Below, piece by piece: positions 1 through 11,954 of a stretch of 64,000 bases of DNA (its first letter is position 1; each line of letters opens with the position of its first letter). The stretch is from Adineta vaga. Its lineage: Eukaryota > Rotifera. Made by a program: the position numbers and the translations under genes. The stretch covers positions 2,790,001-2,854,000 of the forward strand of contig CP075497.1 in assembly GCA_021613535.1 (NCBI GenBank), given 5' to 3'. The notes under the pieces were generated by a model that was not told the DNA's origin, made no database searches, and saw nothing but the letters and a program-made list of their open reading frames with translations.

Positions 1-2109
1 CTTGAAAACTAAAGAATTGAATGACTACACTATATTGATAATCTATAAAAAAAAATCAATCAGAAAGTAGAACTATCTCTAAATAGTAAAAAAAACACAT
101 GAACGACCTGAATTTCTCTATGTGCGTTTGTGTCTGTGTGTGTCAGACCAAAAAGTCACAACTCGTTTGTGTTACACCAATCAAATGCTCTTGGCACTTA
201 TTTTGTCTACTGAATTTCTTAGAGGTTTTTTTCCTATTCAATTTACCGTACGTTACGCATCACTAAACTCGTTTCACTTCTATCATCTATTACCTTGACT
301 CTTTTTTTATTTAATTTTTCTTTTTCGTTGCTATATATACATCTTATACAAGTGTTTGTGGTTTACATTAACGATGTGACAAGTAATTACTGTTTCGTCA
401 TTTTCTTTCTCCTTTTTTCTTATGATGGATGCCTTTCGATGATAATAATTATTGCTTATCGTGCCGCGAAATATATAAAAGCCTAAATTGAAGCGTTATA
501 AATGTCTTGTTCATGCACGTTAAGACAAGGTAGTAGAATCACCTTGCAAACAGTGATGGAGACATATCAAATGTCTGTACTACTTCCTGATGAAAACGGG
601 TATAAAACTTTTTATCATGAAAATTTGAACATGTCAAATATCCATTGACGATGAAACTTGACTTCCATTCTTCTTTCAGTGTATATTTTCATCTCTTGTA
701 ACAGACATCTATTTGGTTTTCATATATTGATCACAATTGTCGTTTTATAAATACATCACGAGCATCAAACGACGTGAGAATGAAAAAATATGATATAAGA
801 ATGTTTTTCTATTTGCGCTTGAAAGACAATGAATTCCAAGTGAATACATATAGAATCAATTAGAGATCTTTTCAATGAAATAGAATAGTTTGATTAAGGT
901 CTTAATCGAGACAAAATATTCGTTTGTCGGCGACATCTGTTCCTGTTATTTCGTGCGTCAAATTGAGAACTAATGAACGTTTTTTACATTCTGCGTGTAT
1001 GCATACATTTTTCTCCCTTCATATTTCTTCATCTTCCGTCGGTTGTTTCTGTTCTTTTTCAGAGAACTCGTGCACAACACAAACGAGAAGAGAAGAGTGC
1101 GAGAAGGAGGGAAAGACATGCATCTCTGTGGTCTATGTATGCTTGCTATTTCCATCAATGTTATTGTCTTTTTTGGTTACGTCTTCCATAGAATTCTTTT
1201 TTTTCCTTATCGCTCAGATCGATAAGAAAGAATCATAACATATTTTTTTGTTTAAAACAATCTGTCGAGTTATTTTAGAAACGAAGAAGAAGAAGAAGAT
1301 GATGATGATGATGAAGATCGGAATATATTTGATATTCTTATTATGTCTACTAGTTTCTCTTTTTATTCTACAGTTTATCGGGAAAAAAACGAACGATTTT
1401 GTCTCCTTTTGAGCACGTTCTGATTTCTTTTTATCAAAAAATCCCATGATACCACGAATCACAAACACTACTTCGATCGATCTGACCATTTTTCTTCTCT
1501 TCTCGTCTCTTCTTTGCTCCTCTAATACTATAACTAGTTCTTGACAACAACTATCGACATTTTCCACTCGACATCCATCAGTTTTTTAGCATATAACAGG
1601 AAGCAAAATGAATTCTAATGAATCCTTTGTTTTTCGGAAAGATCTCTTTGGTCATGCACTACGAATGTTGTTCTTTAATGTTTTTTTTTCCATTTTCTTG
1701 TGCTGCTTCTTGAGTCACTAGAAGTACTAATGGGAGATTCTCTTGTTTCTTCATAAAGCTTTCCAATGGCTTCTAAACATCACATTTCTAAAAAGGAAAA
1801 CGTCGTTTTTCGATAAACAATTAGACTATTGTGTTATGTTATGATAGGCGAAAGAATTGAATCATCATGAGAATGTCTGCATGTCAATAGTTATATTATG
1901 AATAGAAAAGATGAAAGACATAGGAGAGAGAGAGAAAAAATATAATCAACTCTTTTCACGACAAGAAACGTTGACAATCTGACATGTTATACTAAAAAAT
2001 TCTTTTCTTTTTCTTCTTCTTCTTCTTTTTTCCGTTTTGGTTTTGACTTGTTTTCTTTTGTAGTTTTAGATAAATTCACTAGTTTAATAATGCGAAACGA
2101 ATTGTAACA
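1..2109. other. Non-coding region upstream of synapsin
   Basis: No supportable coding exon. The stretch is AT-rich with poly-T tracts, a GT-rich run near 125-145, a GAA/GAT simple repeat near 1274-1315 and CTT runs near 2010-2030. Short open frames around 920-1570 overlap each other on both strands, are rich in F/S/R from low-complexity DNA, and carry no domain. It probably contains the promoter and 5' UTR of the synapsin gene that starts at 2110. Confidence 0.6.
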
Positions 2110-4739
2110 ATGATGAACTATCTAAAACGACGTTTCTCCTCAGGAGATCTTCAAAATGAACATGATGAGAGTGTCATGACAGTGCCAACATCACATGAGT
2201 CTCATTCAAATATGTCAACACAAAGTAATGTCACTCGTCAATCCGGATGGGAATCAAAATCCTCAACATATCCAAGTGCTCCGAGTTCTCCAACTCGAAA
2301 TCTGTCATTTGCTAATCAATTTATCAGCGTTGCACGTGGTGTTGTTAATCAAGCTATCCAACAAATTCCCCATCAACAAAGTGGAACAAGTGGCTTACCC
2401 ACAACTCATCATGCACCACATTATCATGCCATTCAAACTCGAGATTATCAACAAAATTCGAAAGAAAAATGTAAACTATTATTAGTCATCGATGATCAAC
2501 ATACCGATTGGTAAATATCAATCAATTTATTAGATCTAATTGAATAACAATTCTCTTAGGAGTAAATATTTCAAGGGCAAAAAAATCTTTGCTGATTATG
2601 ATATTCGAGTTGAACAGGTTCTTTATTGAATTTCATGTTGTTTTTGTATTTACATGTTGTTCGTGATAGTGATCTTCTATAAATATTTTTTCGTTCGAAT
2701 CAGTTATTTAATGATGATCACAACTGTCATTAGTTCTGACATATCATCTATTCGATCTATAAACAATCATGTTATTATTAATTAAGAAGAAAATTAGACT
2801 ATTAATACTTTCCTTTTCTCTAGGCTGAATTTAAAGATGTCAACTTAGCAGCTTATTCAGATGCAGGAACATTGGTTGATATTAATATTCATCGAAATGG
2901 TACACGTGTTGTGCGGTAGGAATCATTGATTGATTGATAAAGATTTCTTACTTTGAAAATATTGTGTTTTTGTTTAAAGATCATTTAGACCAGATTTTGT
3001 ACTTGTTCGACAATATGTTCGTGATATTAATATCGATTGGACGAATATCATTCTTGGAATGCAATATGGAGCTGTACCAGGAGTGAATTCTATGAAAGCA
3101 TTATATAATTTTCGAGATAAACCATGGATTGTAAGAATAGATAATTTCTTTTTATGAAAAGAACAATGACAAAGATGATTTTAATTTAGTTTGCAGAATT
3201 ATTAAATATTCAACGACGTTTAGGTGTAGAACAATTTCCATTGATAACTCAAGCTTATTATCCAAATTATCGAGAAATGGTGAGTGTTATTTCATCTTAT
3301 AATCATAAATAGATTCTCTATATAAATCTTTCGTTTAGCTTATATCATCACAGTTTCCAGCTGTAGTTAAAGTTGGTCATGCTCATCAAGGTTTTGGCAA
3401 AGTATACTATTTTTTTCCTTTCTTCATTAATCACGCTATTTTATTCTTATTAAGATTAAAGTTGAAAATCCACATGATTTTCAAGATTTAACCAGTGTTG
3501 TTGCCATTAGTAATTGCTATTCTACTGTGGAACCATATATTGATGGTCGCTGTGATGTTTACATACAAAAAATTGGACAATATTATAAAGCTTTTATGTA
3601 AGATAATTGATTTTATTCATAAAAAGAATTTCTTATTGACGTACGACTAAAAAAACAAGCACTTGAGATATTTACCTTCCATTAGAAGTTTTTCTGATTG
3701 ATTTGATCTGATTATTTATGTATACTTTAGACGAAAATCATTAACCGGAAATTGGAAAGCGAATACCGGTTCAGCAATGCTTGAACAAATTGAAATGACT
3801 GACAAGTATGATTGAAGTTTTTCTTTTTCAAAAATAATTTTTATTATTTAATAGATATCGATTATGGATTGATGAAATTAGTCAATTATTCGGTGGATTA
3901 GATATCTGTGCTGTAGAAATTGTTCAATCAAAAGATGGAAAAGAATATATTGTTCAGGTTTAAACGCAGCGAAATTTTCCGAACAAACTTTTTATTCGAT
4001 ATGTAAATTTAGATCAATGATTGTTGTATGCAATTATTAGGAGAAACACAGGATGAAGATCGACGTTGTATTGCAGAACTTGTCATGCACAAAATGCAAA
4101 TTTATTGTCGTCCTGATAAGCAACCGACAATGATGACGTAAGAAAGATCGATTAGAAAATGACAGAACGATGTTTTTTTTCTTCTTTGAAAATTTATCTA
4201 GACGAATACCAAGTGTTGAACAACCGATTCCTGATGTATCTAAAACTAGTAAGCCTGCATCTCCAATGACGGAATCTGTTCCACATTCAACAATGAATAT
4301 GCACAGTACATCATCAAATCATAATAATAATAATCGTCGAGAATTACCAAATGTTCCTCGAAATTCTACTCCTAATGAGAATAGAATATCGCCAAGTGCC
4401 AGTCAAAATCCATTTTATAATTCAACAACAAATACGAATACTAATAATAGTAGTAATAATCCAACTCGTACAACTCCATCACAGTGGATGGGAAATCTTG
4501 GACAAACACTTCGTCGACAAACATCGAATCTTACTGATGTAAATGAAAATAAATGTTGAAATTGATTTAATTATGAATTTGTCTACGTAGGGAGGAGAAA
4601 GTGGAAACAAAGATGAATCTGAAGATACATTAGCGAATTTAAAGAAAACTTTTGCTGGAATTTTTGGCGATATGTATGTCGATGTTTATCTTTTCTTGTC
4701 TTTTTTTATGATCTACTTCGAAATTTTAGGACATCTTGA
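2110..4739 (+). CDS. SYN: Synapsin
   Basis: Synapsins are peripheral proteins of synaptic vesicles that tether vesicles and bind ATP. The start [13 protein letters not shown] matches vertebrate domain A (MNYLRRRLSDSNF), including the RRxS kinase site; the second Met (2113) may be the true start. After a low-complexity Ser/Gln-rich linker (about residues 20-120) the conserved C domain begins with [15 protein letters not shown] and continues over about nine short exons through [59 protein letters not shown] and [20 protein letters not shown], an ATP-grasp fold. An Asn/Ser/Pro-rich region follows. I splice the last exons at 4539 (donor gtaaat) to the exon from 4591 and again to 4730, giving [16 protein letters not shown], which resembles domain E, and a stop at 4737-4739. 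Final splice sites are inferred. Confidence 0.93.
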
Positions 4740-5549
4740 TGCAAAAAAATTCAATCAATTATTCAATAATTCTCTTCCAAATAATTCAATTTCTTTCATT
4801 TAACCTGTCTTATTCCTTATTTTGTTTTGTATTTACGTGTGTGTGTGTGTGTGCCCCGAACCTGGTACTAATGTCAAACTAGACAAATATTTCTATATTT
4901 CTTGATATACCTATTCTTGATAAAACAAATAAATAATAACAAACGTCAAACTTTGTTTTGTTATTTTAGACAATATATAATGGAATAAAATCATACTTTC
5001 AATTAATATCCTATTGTATTTGATTATCGATGTGTAGAACAGTAGTATCACGGCAATATGTCAAAGTTGAATTAGTTACTTCTACGAGCGAATATATATG
5101 TGTAAAACAAATTTGATAATCTATACGATCTATAATTTGAACAATGAGAATAACCTCTATATCAATACATAGCGAATGCTATTGAACTGAAGGAAAGAAA
5201 AAAACAATAGTGTAGATTTGAAGGTTTCCGGACAGATAAGCAACGAAAACTACGACGTTTCTACGTGTGAAAAACGTAATACTTTTCGCTGTTTGTCTGC
5301 ATGGGTTGTTATGAGGTGTAAAAAAACATTTCTCGATATCATCACGTGGTTTAATACTCGCTAGTATTTTTTTTTACATTCTTTTGATTACCGACGGTTC
5401 TCAAGTAAATATTCAGTATTATTTTTGAGAGATACGATAACATGGCATTCATTTTTAGTAGGTCATTCTCAAGCATACCAACTTTATCTTTGAAAAATAG
5501 TCTATGATGGAATGTTTCTTACACGTTTATTTCTGTTAGATTTTTTAGA
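4740..5549 (+). other. Intergenic region, synapsin 3' UTR to ACSF2 promoter
   Basis: No gene seen. Holds a GT run at about 4839-4853, AATAAA-type signals near 4925-4935 that could end the synapsin mRNA, and AT-rich DNA leading to the next start codon. Confidence 0.5.
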
Positions 5550-7518
5550 ATGTTAATTAGATCCTCTCGATCATTGTGTGTGACTATTCATGCGCAATCT
5601 ATTCGTTTTTCATCTTCTTATACAAAATTATCTTTTCCAAATACAAAATTAACTCAAAGTTACTATCATCATTCATCAGATATACCACTTCTGAATCATA
5701 CAATTGGTCAACATTTAGATCAGTTAGCACAAGCATATCCCAATCATGAATGTTATGCATTTAAAGGTGAACGAAATAAACGATATACATATAAATCATT
5801 TCTTGATGAAGTTGATAGTCTTGCAACGAGTCTTATTGAATTGGGATTTGAAAAAGGTGATCGAATTGGTGTTTGGTTACCAAATACTTCACAAAAATGT
5901 GCGATGTCCTATGCAGTATCAAAAGTTGGCCTAATTAAAGTATGTTTATCTTGATTTCTACGTGTATCTATATGTGTAGTTTTAGGTACATATCAATCCT
6001 GCATATATGGAACGTGAATTAAGTTATTGTATTAATAAAGTAGGTTGTAAAGGATTAATGATGCGACCAAATGTACGAACAATTGATTGTATTAAAATAA
6101 TGAATCAAATTGCACCGGAACTTAGTGAAAGTAAAGGTGAATTAAATGCTAAATTGGTGCCAACATTGAAACATGTGATATTAACATCAGGTGACAATGA
6201 AACAACCAGTCATGTACCATCAGGTATGCATTCGTACGATGATCTTATACGTAAAGGTGCAGGACGTAATCAAGAAGAACGACGTAAACGTGAATTACAG
6301 ATGGATGGTGATACACCTGTTGCTATTTTTTATACATCAGGAACAACCGGTCAACCGAAAGCAGCTACATTAACAAATTCAAATTTGTACGTTCATTTGG
6401 GAAAAAAATTAAACTAAATCAATGAAATAGTTTGTTATTTTAGACTGAATAGTAGTGTTCCACTCTACTATAGTCATAATCCAGCATTTATGAGTCGTGC
6501 TTGTTGTCCTATACCTGCCTTTCATATCTTTGGTGAAATTGGTGGTACTTTGAATATCAATGGGCCAGGATATTTTACAGCATTTTCATCAATGTTACCA
6601 GATACGATTGAAACAATGCGTACTATACAAGAAGAGAAATGTACCGCATTGATAGGACCACCGATCATATTTCTAGATCTTTTTAATCATCCAAAAAGAA
6701 AAGAATATAATTTGAATTCACTTTTATTTGGTATAATTGGTGCTGCTCCAGTTAATCCGGCATTAATTGAACGTTTAGAACGTGAAATTCCAATTAAAAT
6801 AATATCTCAAGCGTATGGTCAAACAGAAAATACGGGTGCTTTAGTGATGAGTGTTTATGCAGGAGATAATAAGAAACATCGATATGCATCTGCTGGTAAA
6901 GCAATGCCTCGAATAGAAATCAAAATTGCGGATGCAAATGATCGAATTTTACCGATTGGTGAAGAAGGAGAAATTTGTGGACGTGGTTTCAATATAATGA
7001 AAGGTGGAAATTCGTTTATTTTGTTTGATAACATATCTATGCTTCGTCCTCTTCTTTTTATAGGTTATTATGGAGATGAAGAGAAAACACGATCAACTAT
7101 CAGTCCAACTGGTTGGTTAAGAACAGGTGATATTGGTATAATGGATGAAGATGGTTATATTTATTATCGAACACGTCAAAAAGAGATGGTTATTATTGGT
7201 GGTTTGAATGTTTATCCAGTTGAAGTAGAAAATTTTCTTTTGGAACATCCAAATATTGGTGAAGCACAAGTATTTGGTATTCCTGATCAACGATATGGTG
7301 AAGTACTTTGTGCATGGGTTAAACCAAAAGTGAATATGAAAATTGAAAACGTTGAAGAAATCAGAGAATTCTTAGAATCAAAAGTAGCATTTTATAAAGT
7401 ACCAAAACATGTGAAAGTTATCGAATCATTTCTTCCATATATGACGCCAACTGGTAAAGTACAAAAGTTTAAATTAACAGAAGCAATGGTCAGAGATCTC
7501 AAGAAATTATCTTCATAA
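5550..7518 (+). CDS. ACSF2: Acyl-CoA synthetase family member 2-like, mitochondrial
   Basis: An ANL-superfamily enzyme that activates medium-chain fatty acids to acyl-CoA through an acyl-AMP. The N-terminus (MLIRSSRSLCVTIHAQSIRF) is basic and Ser-rich, as expected for mitochondrial import. AMP-binding motif YTSGTTGQPKAATLT sits near the end of exon 2, then YGQTENTGALV, GWLRTGDIGIMDEDGYIYYR, and the C-terminal lysine motif TPTGKVQKFKL. Exons: 5550-5939, 5986-6386, 6444-7003 and 7064-7518. The last intron (7004-7063, gtggaa...ttatag) is exactly 60 nt with no stop, so unspliced RNA would still read through; removing it restores the family sequence MKGYYGDEEKT. About 580 residues after splicing, near the usual family length. 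An AATAAA lies near 7596. Confidence 0.93.
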
Positions 7519-7795
7519 TTTTCATAATATGATGATGAAACTTTATACAAGAAGATCGATCTCATCGTGATTATGCAAAGAATATTCTTTATAAATAAAA
7601 TGAACTGTTGGTATACTAGAAGAATATTTTGTTGTTGTTTTTGCTGTAATTCGACAGTCAAATAAAATATGAATCAGCAAGAATTCATTTGCTGTCCTGA
7701 GAATCATTTCGAAATCAAAATTTCAATGAAATTTATTCGTATATAATCAGACGATTGTTTTTGTTTTCTAAACAATCGAAGCAAAATCAAAGAAA

Positions 7796-8993
7796 TTATC
7801 TTTTAGATATTTGAGTTAGAACAGATTCGAATTCTGCAAGTAAATAATTCTTTTTCTTGTCATGCAATTGATTACTTAAAGAGAAAGTTGATGTTTCTAA
7901 TGCTTGTCGTTTAGTTCTGGAGAACGTCGGATGACAGATATTCATTATCGATCGTTTTTCTATTTTTGGTACTCGATGATTGATTGATAAATTATATTTT
8001 TCATGCGTTCTCGTATTAATATTTTTCGATGAATGATCTCGAATAATAATATATGGAGCTAAATCATATGAATGAACTTTAAAAGCCAATTGTTGTCAAT
8101 CATTTCTTACCAAGTGTTTTTATCATCGGAAATAGATCATCAGTAATCATCATTTCCGAAAGATTTTTGTTTTCTTTTTCTTCTTTCTGATTGCATGTTT
8201 CTATTGAATTGTCATTCTTTTCAATATATATATTATCTTTATTTATTGACAATGCTCGATGATACTCAAATCCATCAACTTGCTGTTGTTGTTGTTGTTG
8301 TTCTCCTTCTACGAGTGTTGCTCGTTCTTGAACAAGATTATCTCGTTTCCATACTTGTACTTTATTACGTCGTACAACGATAGATTCTGTTTCATCTTCT
8401 TTTGTAGAAAATTCAATACTAGATTGAGTTCGACGAGATTTCTCACAGATAAAGTTACTTGTTAAAGCATTGAAGAAATATTGTTGATTCGAAAGTAATG
8501 TTAATGGTAAAGTTAGATTCAAAGGACTTGATGTTATCATTACTGATGATGATCTTGAAGAATCTGATTGAAGGTAATTATGATGATATTCCGGTCGATC
8601 ATTATGATTTAATAGACCATTTCGAATAAAATACTCATCGGTATAAAGTGGAAAAGATGATTGATCATGATTTTGTAAGTATGGACTAATTAAACGTTGT
8701 TCAAGAAGAAGATTATGTTTAAGATATTGAAAAATAGTTTGAAGAGCTTTTCGTAACTCAAGAAAATCTTTTTCCGATAGATGAAAATCTTTTAAATAAG
8801 AATTTAATGAAGTATACGATGATGATGATAATGAATATGTATTTTCAATTCTTTTCTGTTGATGTATCGAAAGAATAGAATGATTTTGATTGAATGCTTC
8901 CTGTTTAATTAGATTTCGCTGTTTCCGGCGATGAATAGATGGTGAGAAAAAGAATTCATTCGTATTTGAATGACGTTTCATAATCAATAGCAA
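7796..8993 (-). CDS. Unrecognised Ser/Gln-rich protein
   Basis: I do not recognise this protein. Exon 1 runs 8993-8111 and is open for 294 codons. A donor (gtaaga at 8110) and acceptor at 8059-8060 define a 52-nt intron that joins in frame to 8058-7796, giving about 381 residues. It is hydrophilic, rich in Ser, Asn and Gln, with a short poly-Gln run (7 Q, from a GTT repeat near 8281-8300). One segment near residues 70-100 (SEKDFLELRKALQTIFQYLK) could form an amphipathic helix. There is no signal peptide or membrane segment. The long open frame and in-frame splice support a real gene; the function is unknown. It is tail-to-tail with ACSF2 and divergent from the RING gene. Confidence 0.6.
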
Positions 8994-9466
8994 AGTATAG
9001 AAGAAAAAAATTCGTTCATTTCAAATAGAATAATTATTTTTTGTAAAAATATTCAATGAGAAATTTGTTTGTTTTTGAAAACCCGCCGAATAATCAAAAG
9101 GTTATCTGAATTCGTTCTTGTTTTTCTTTTACTTCATTGACTCACCGATGAATCAACATTTCTTAATTACATGTACATATCAACTTGAGATAAGCACATC
9201 AAGCCTAGAAAAAATGATCTTTGAAGTGTTTTATTATTTATTTTCACGTGTAAAGGGGTTAATATGTGATTCAGAAAAACAAACTAAAACATTGTTGCAT
9301 TCATAAACAAGATAAAATTTTATATAAAACTATCAAATCTGTGATTCATATAGTTTATCTCTTGTGCAAGATTTCATAAGTAAATAGATGTTCGAACTTC
9401 TCCTTATATAGTAAACCTATTCGATGAAATGAAATAGTAACTTAATAACAAAAACTTTAGAAACAA
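8994..9466. other. Intergenic region between divergent genes
   Basis: No gene seen in about 470 bp between the starts of the unknown minus-strand gene and the plus-strand RING gene. It probably holds both promoters; no clear motif identified. Confidence 0.5.
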
Positions 9467-10968
9467 ATGGCGAATCAAAATGTGCATGTAGATGATTTCA
9501 ATGTTGCTTCTAGTGTAGAAGAAACTGAAGAAATGATTGTTAGTAAAGGTATGAAATAGATGATTGTAAATTTGTTGATAGTTTATATTGAATTATTCAG
9601 ATGAACATCAATTGACAACGACTATTCAAGAAAATGATTGTGCATCGGAATGTAGTTTTAGTACACGAAGTGAAGAAGATCTTACTCGTTCGATATTAGA
9701 AGTTGAAGCTGATGCATTTACACGATTTATTGATCGACAACGTGTTGAAGTTATGTTTGAATTACGAAATTTACGTTTAGGTGATCGACCTGTTACAGGT
9801 CAATCAAATCGCGAACGAATTGAAACTTTTCTCAATGATGTTCAAGCACGACGAGAACAAAGAACACCAGCCACACGACCTGTTGTACCCAGTGCTCATC
9901 TAGCTGATATCAATGCATTGGCAAATCGTGGATGTGTATCATCTGCTTTAAGAAGTACTGGATTTCGACAAGATTTAGAAAATGCTATTCGACGTTCAAT
10001 CGAACCACGTCAGTTGCATTGACACCACGAATTCCACTAGCACCACCGATACCACGTGCTTTAATATCTCAACCTATCGAACAACAACGATCACAATTTG
10101 AACAAAATCTTCCCATTTCACCAGTTAGACGAGAACAACAACCTCCTCAAATTACTCAACCTATAACACGCGAACCATTTAATCTTGAAAGGTATTAAAT
10201 TTCTACTCACGTAATCATATATTGATTGTATTATGTCTACAGACAAGAACGTGAATTACAAGCATGGCAAACAATCACACAATTACAACGTGAAATAATT
10301 GTCATAGAAATTAGTGATCTTGTTCATCGACAATTAGTATCCAGTGCTTTAGAAAGTGATTTTCGTACACATCTCGAACATAGTGTTTTGGTAAGTTTAA
10401 TTTATCCATATGATATTCATCTACATGTCTCCTATAGAGTCGTTTACAACAAGGAGCACCTACTGAACAGACAGCACCAACTACTATAACACCACGTATT
10501 CAACCTACACCTGCGCCACATGTTCGACCAGCAGTTCGTACATCAACAGTAAATATTCAAATTACTAGCTAAGTATTTTCTCATATAAATTTTTTACAGA
10601 ATCCTTCAACAATTAATGAACTCTCATCACGTCTTGATGACATGCAACATATGTTAAAGTTGATGTATTCAATGCAAATGGATATGCAGAGAACTCTTCG
10701 TCAAGAAGTCGCCAGTTCACTTGCAAATGCATCGACAACAACAACAATGATCTCAGCAAATCATCCAATCAATGCTGGTCATTGTACAGTCTGTTTAACT
10801 GCAATTGCTGATACAGTACTCTATCGTTGTGGTCATCTTTGTGTTTGTTATACATGTGGATTAAATCTTCGAGAAACAACTTCAACAACTCGAATGAAAT
10901 GTCCAATTTGTCGAGCACCAGTTGATGATATTCTCCGTGTTTTCCGTAGTAGTCGTGATGAAGAATAA
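9467..10968 (+). CDS. RING-finger protein of neuralized type, with an internal frame break
   Basis: Likely E3 ubiquitin ligase. Exon 1 (9467-9548, MANQNVHVDDFNVASSVEET) splices to 9601 in frame. The C-terminal exon, ending at 10968, has a C3HC4 RING: C-x2-C (CTVC), C-x-H-x2-C-x2-C (YRCGHLCVCYTC) and CPICRAP, followed by VDDILRVFRS. This form (VLYRCGHLCVCY..C) is typical of neuralized and related RING proteins. Two internal segments resemble each other: VSSALRSTGFRQDLENAIRR and VSSALESDFRTHLEHSVL, so both sides of the break look coding. After IRRSIEPRQLH the frame hits a TGA at 10020-10022, while the downstream frame from about 10010 stays open to 10191. No plausible intron bridges this. Further introns at about 10192-10242, 10390-10437 and 10549-10600. 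No NHR domain is seen, so it is not a neuralized orthologue proper. Confidence 0.75.
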
Positions 10969-11240
10969 ATGAATTTATAAGAAAAACGAAAACAAGGTTA
11001 AATTTATTCGGATAAAATTCTTCTCTGTAAATAATGACTTTTTTGTGACAAATTCACAAAACGGATACGATATGGATCGCTGTATATACAACAAATAAAT
11101 AAATTAAATAAATAAATATATGTATTTTTTTTGAAAAATCATTCTTTTTTTTGTTGTTTTGAAAACAATCGCTGATTCGCTACTTTTTTTCTGATTAATA
11201 AACATAACGAAATGGAATAGTGGATCTATCTTTTGATTTC
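10969..11240. other. Intergenic 3' region between convergent genes
   Basis: AT-rich DNA with an AAATAAAT run near 11095-11120 that could supply polyadenylation signals for the RING gene. Nothing else seen. Confidence 0.5.
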
Positions 11241-11954
11241 TTAATAGACTGATCGTCGTCGTCGTCGTTGTTGATGTTCTTCAGCTGTCATTAGAGTATC
11301 ATCCATAATTGGAACATATGAAGCAGTTTTTGAATGTTCATCTATTAAAAATAAAGATTCAAGATTATTCAATTAAATTTAATATATAGTTAATTGACCT
11401 ACTTTCTTCTTGTGCTTCCAAGTATTTCAATAAATCTTCTCTGTTAATTGGAAGCATCATTTCATCATCATCTTCATCGTCAATGATTTCTGAAGATGTT
11501 TCATCATCATTATCAGGTATTTGAATATATTTATCATTATACATGTCATATAAATCTTCGATGGTTGGTGTTAATTCAAGATCTTCATTATCTTCATCGT
11601 AACTATCTTCGACAACTGGTTTTCCGACATGTGCTTCAACTTTTTCAGCGATTGGACGATTGACTGGTTTAGCAGCAACAGTATCTTTATGTTCTTCTTC
11701 TTTATTATTTGTTGATTCAACAATCGAATTAGATGTTGCATGTTCACCGGCAAGTTCTTTCAAAAGACGACCGGCAATTTCATGTGCCTTTTGATGTTTA
11801 GCTTCTTCTGTAGCGGGCACAACTAAACACATAAGAAGAATTCAACATACAAATAAAACATTTCAAATCAATTCTTACCAGGTTTAATAGGAGCAGCAAT
11901 AATCAATGAATAGGCACAGAGAATAGTAAAGAGATAGAAAGGAATGTATTGCAT
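11241..11954 (-). CDS. Acidic secreted protein, unrecognised
   Basis: Three exons (11954-11879, 11822-11403, 11341-11241) join in frame to about 198 residues. The N-terminus MQYIPFYLFTILCAYSLIIA is a strong signal peptide candidate. The rest is hydrophilic: a Lys/Glu/His-rich helix-like segment (HQKAHEIAGRLLKELAGEH), a long Asp/Glu stretch (EDSYDEDNEDLEL, DNDDETSSEIIDDEDDDEM), then a short basic tail RRRRRSVY before the stop. No cysteines after the signal peptide. It could be an ER-resident or secreted calcium-binding or chaperone-type protein, or a precursor processed at basic residues, but no family is recognised. Start chosen because it supplies the signal peptide and an in-frame splice. 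Confidence 0.65.

Noticed and set aside
924-1567. Overlapping open frames on both strands upstream of synapsin
   Set aside because: Rich in F, S, R, K from pyrimidine/purine-skewed DNA, no domain, and mutually overlapping.
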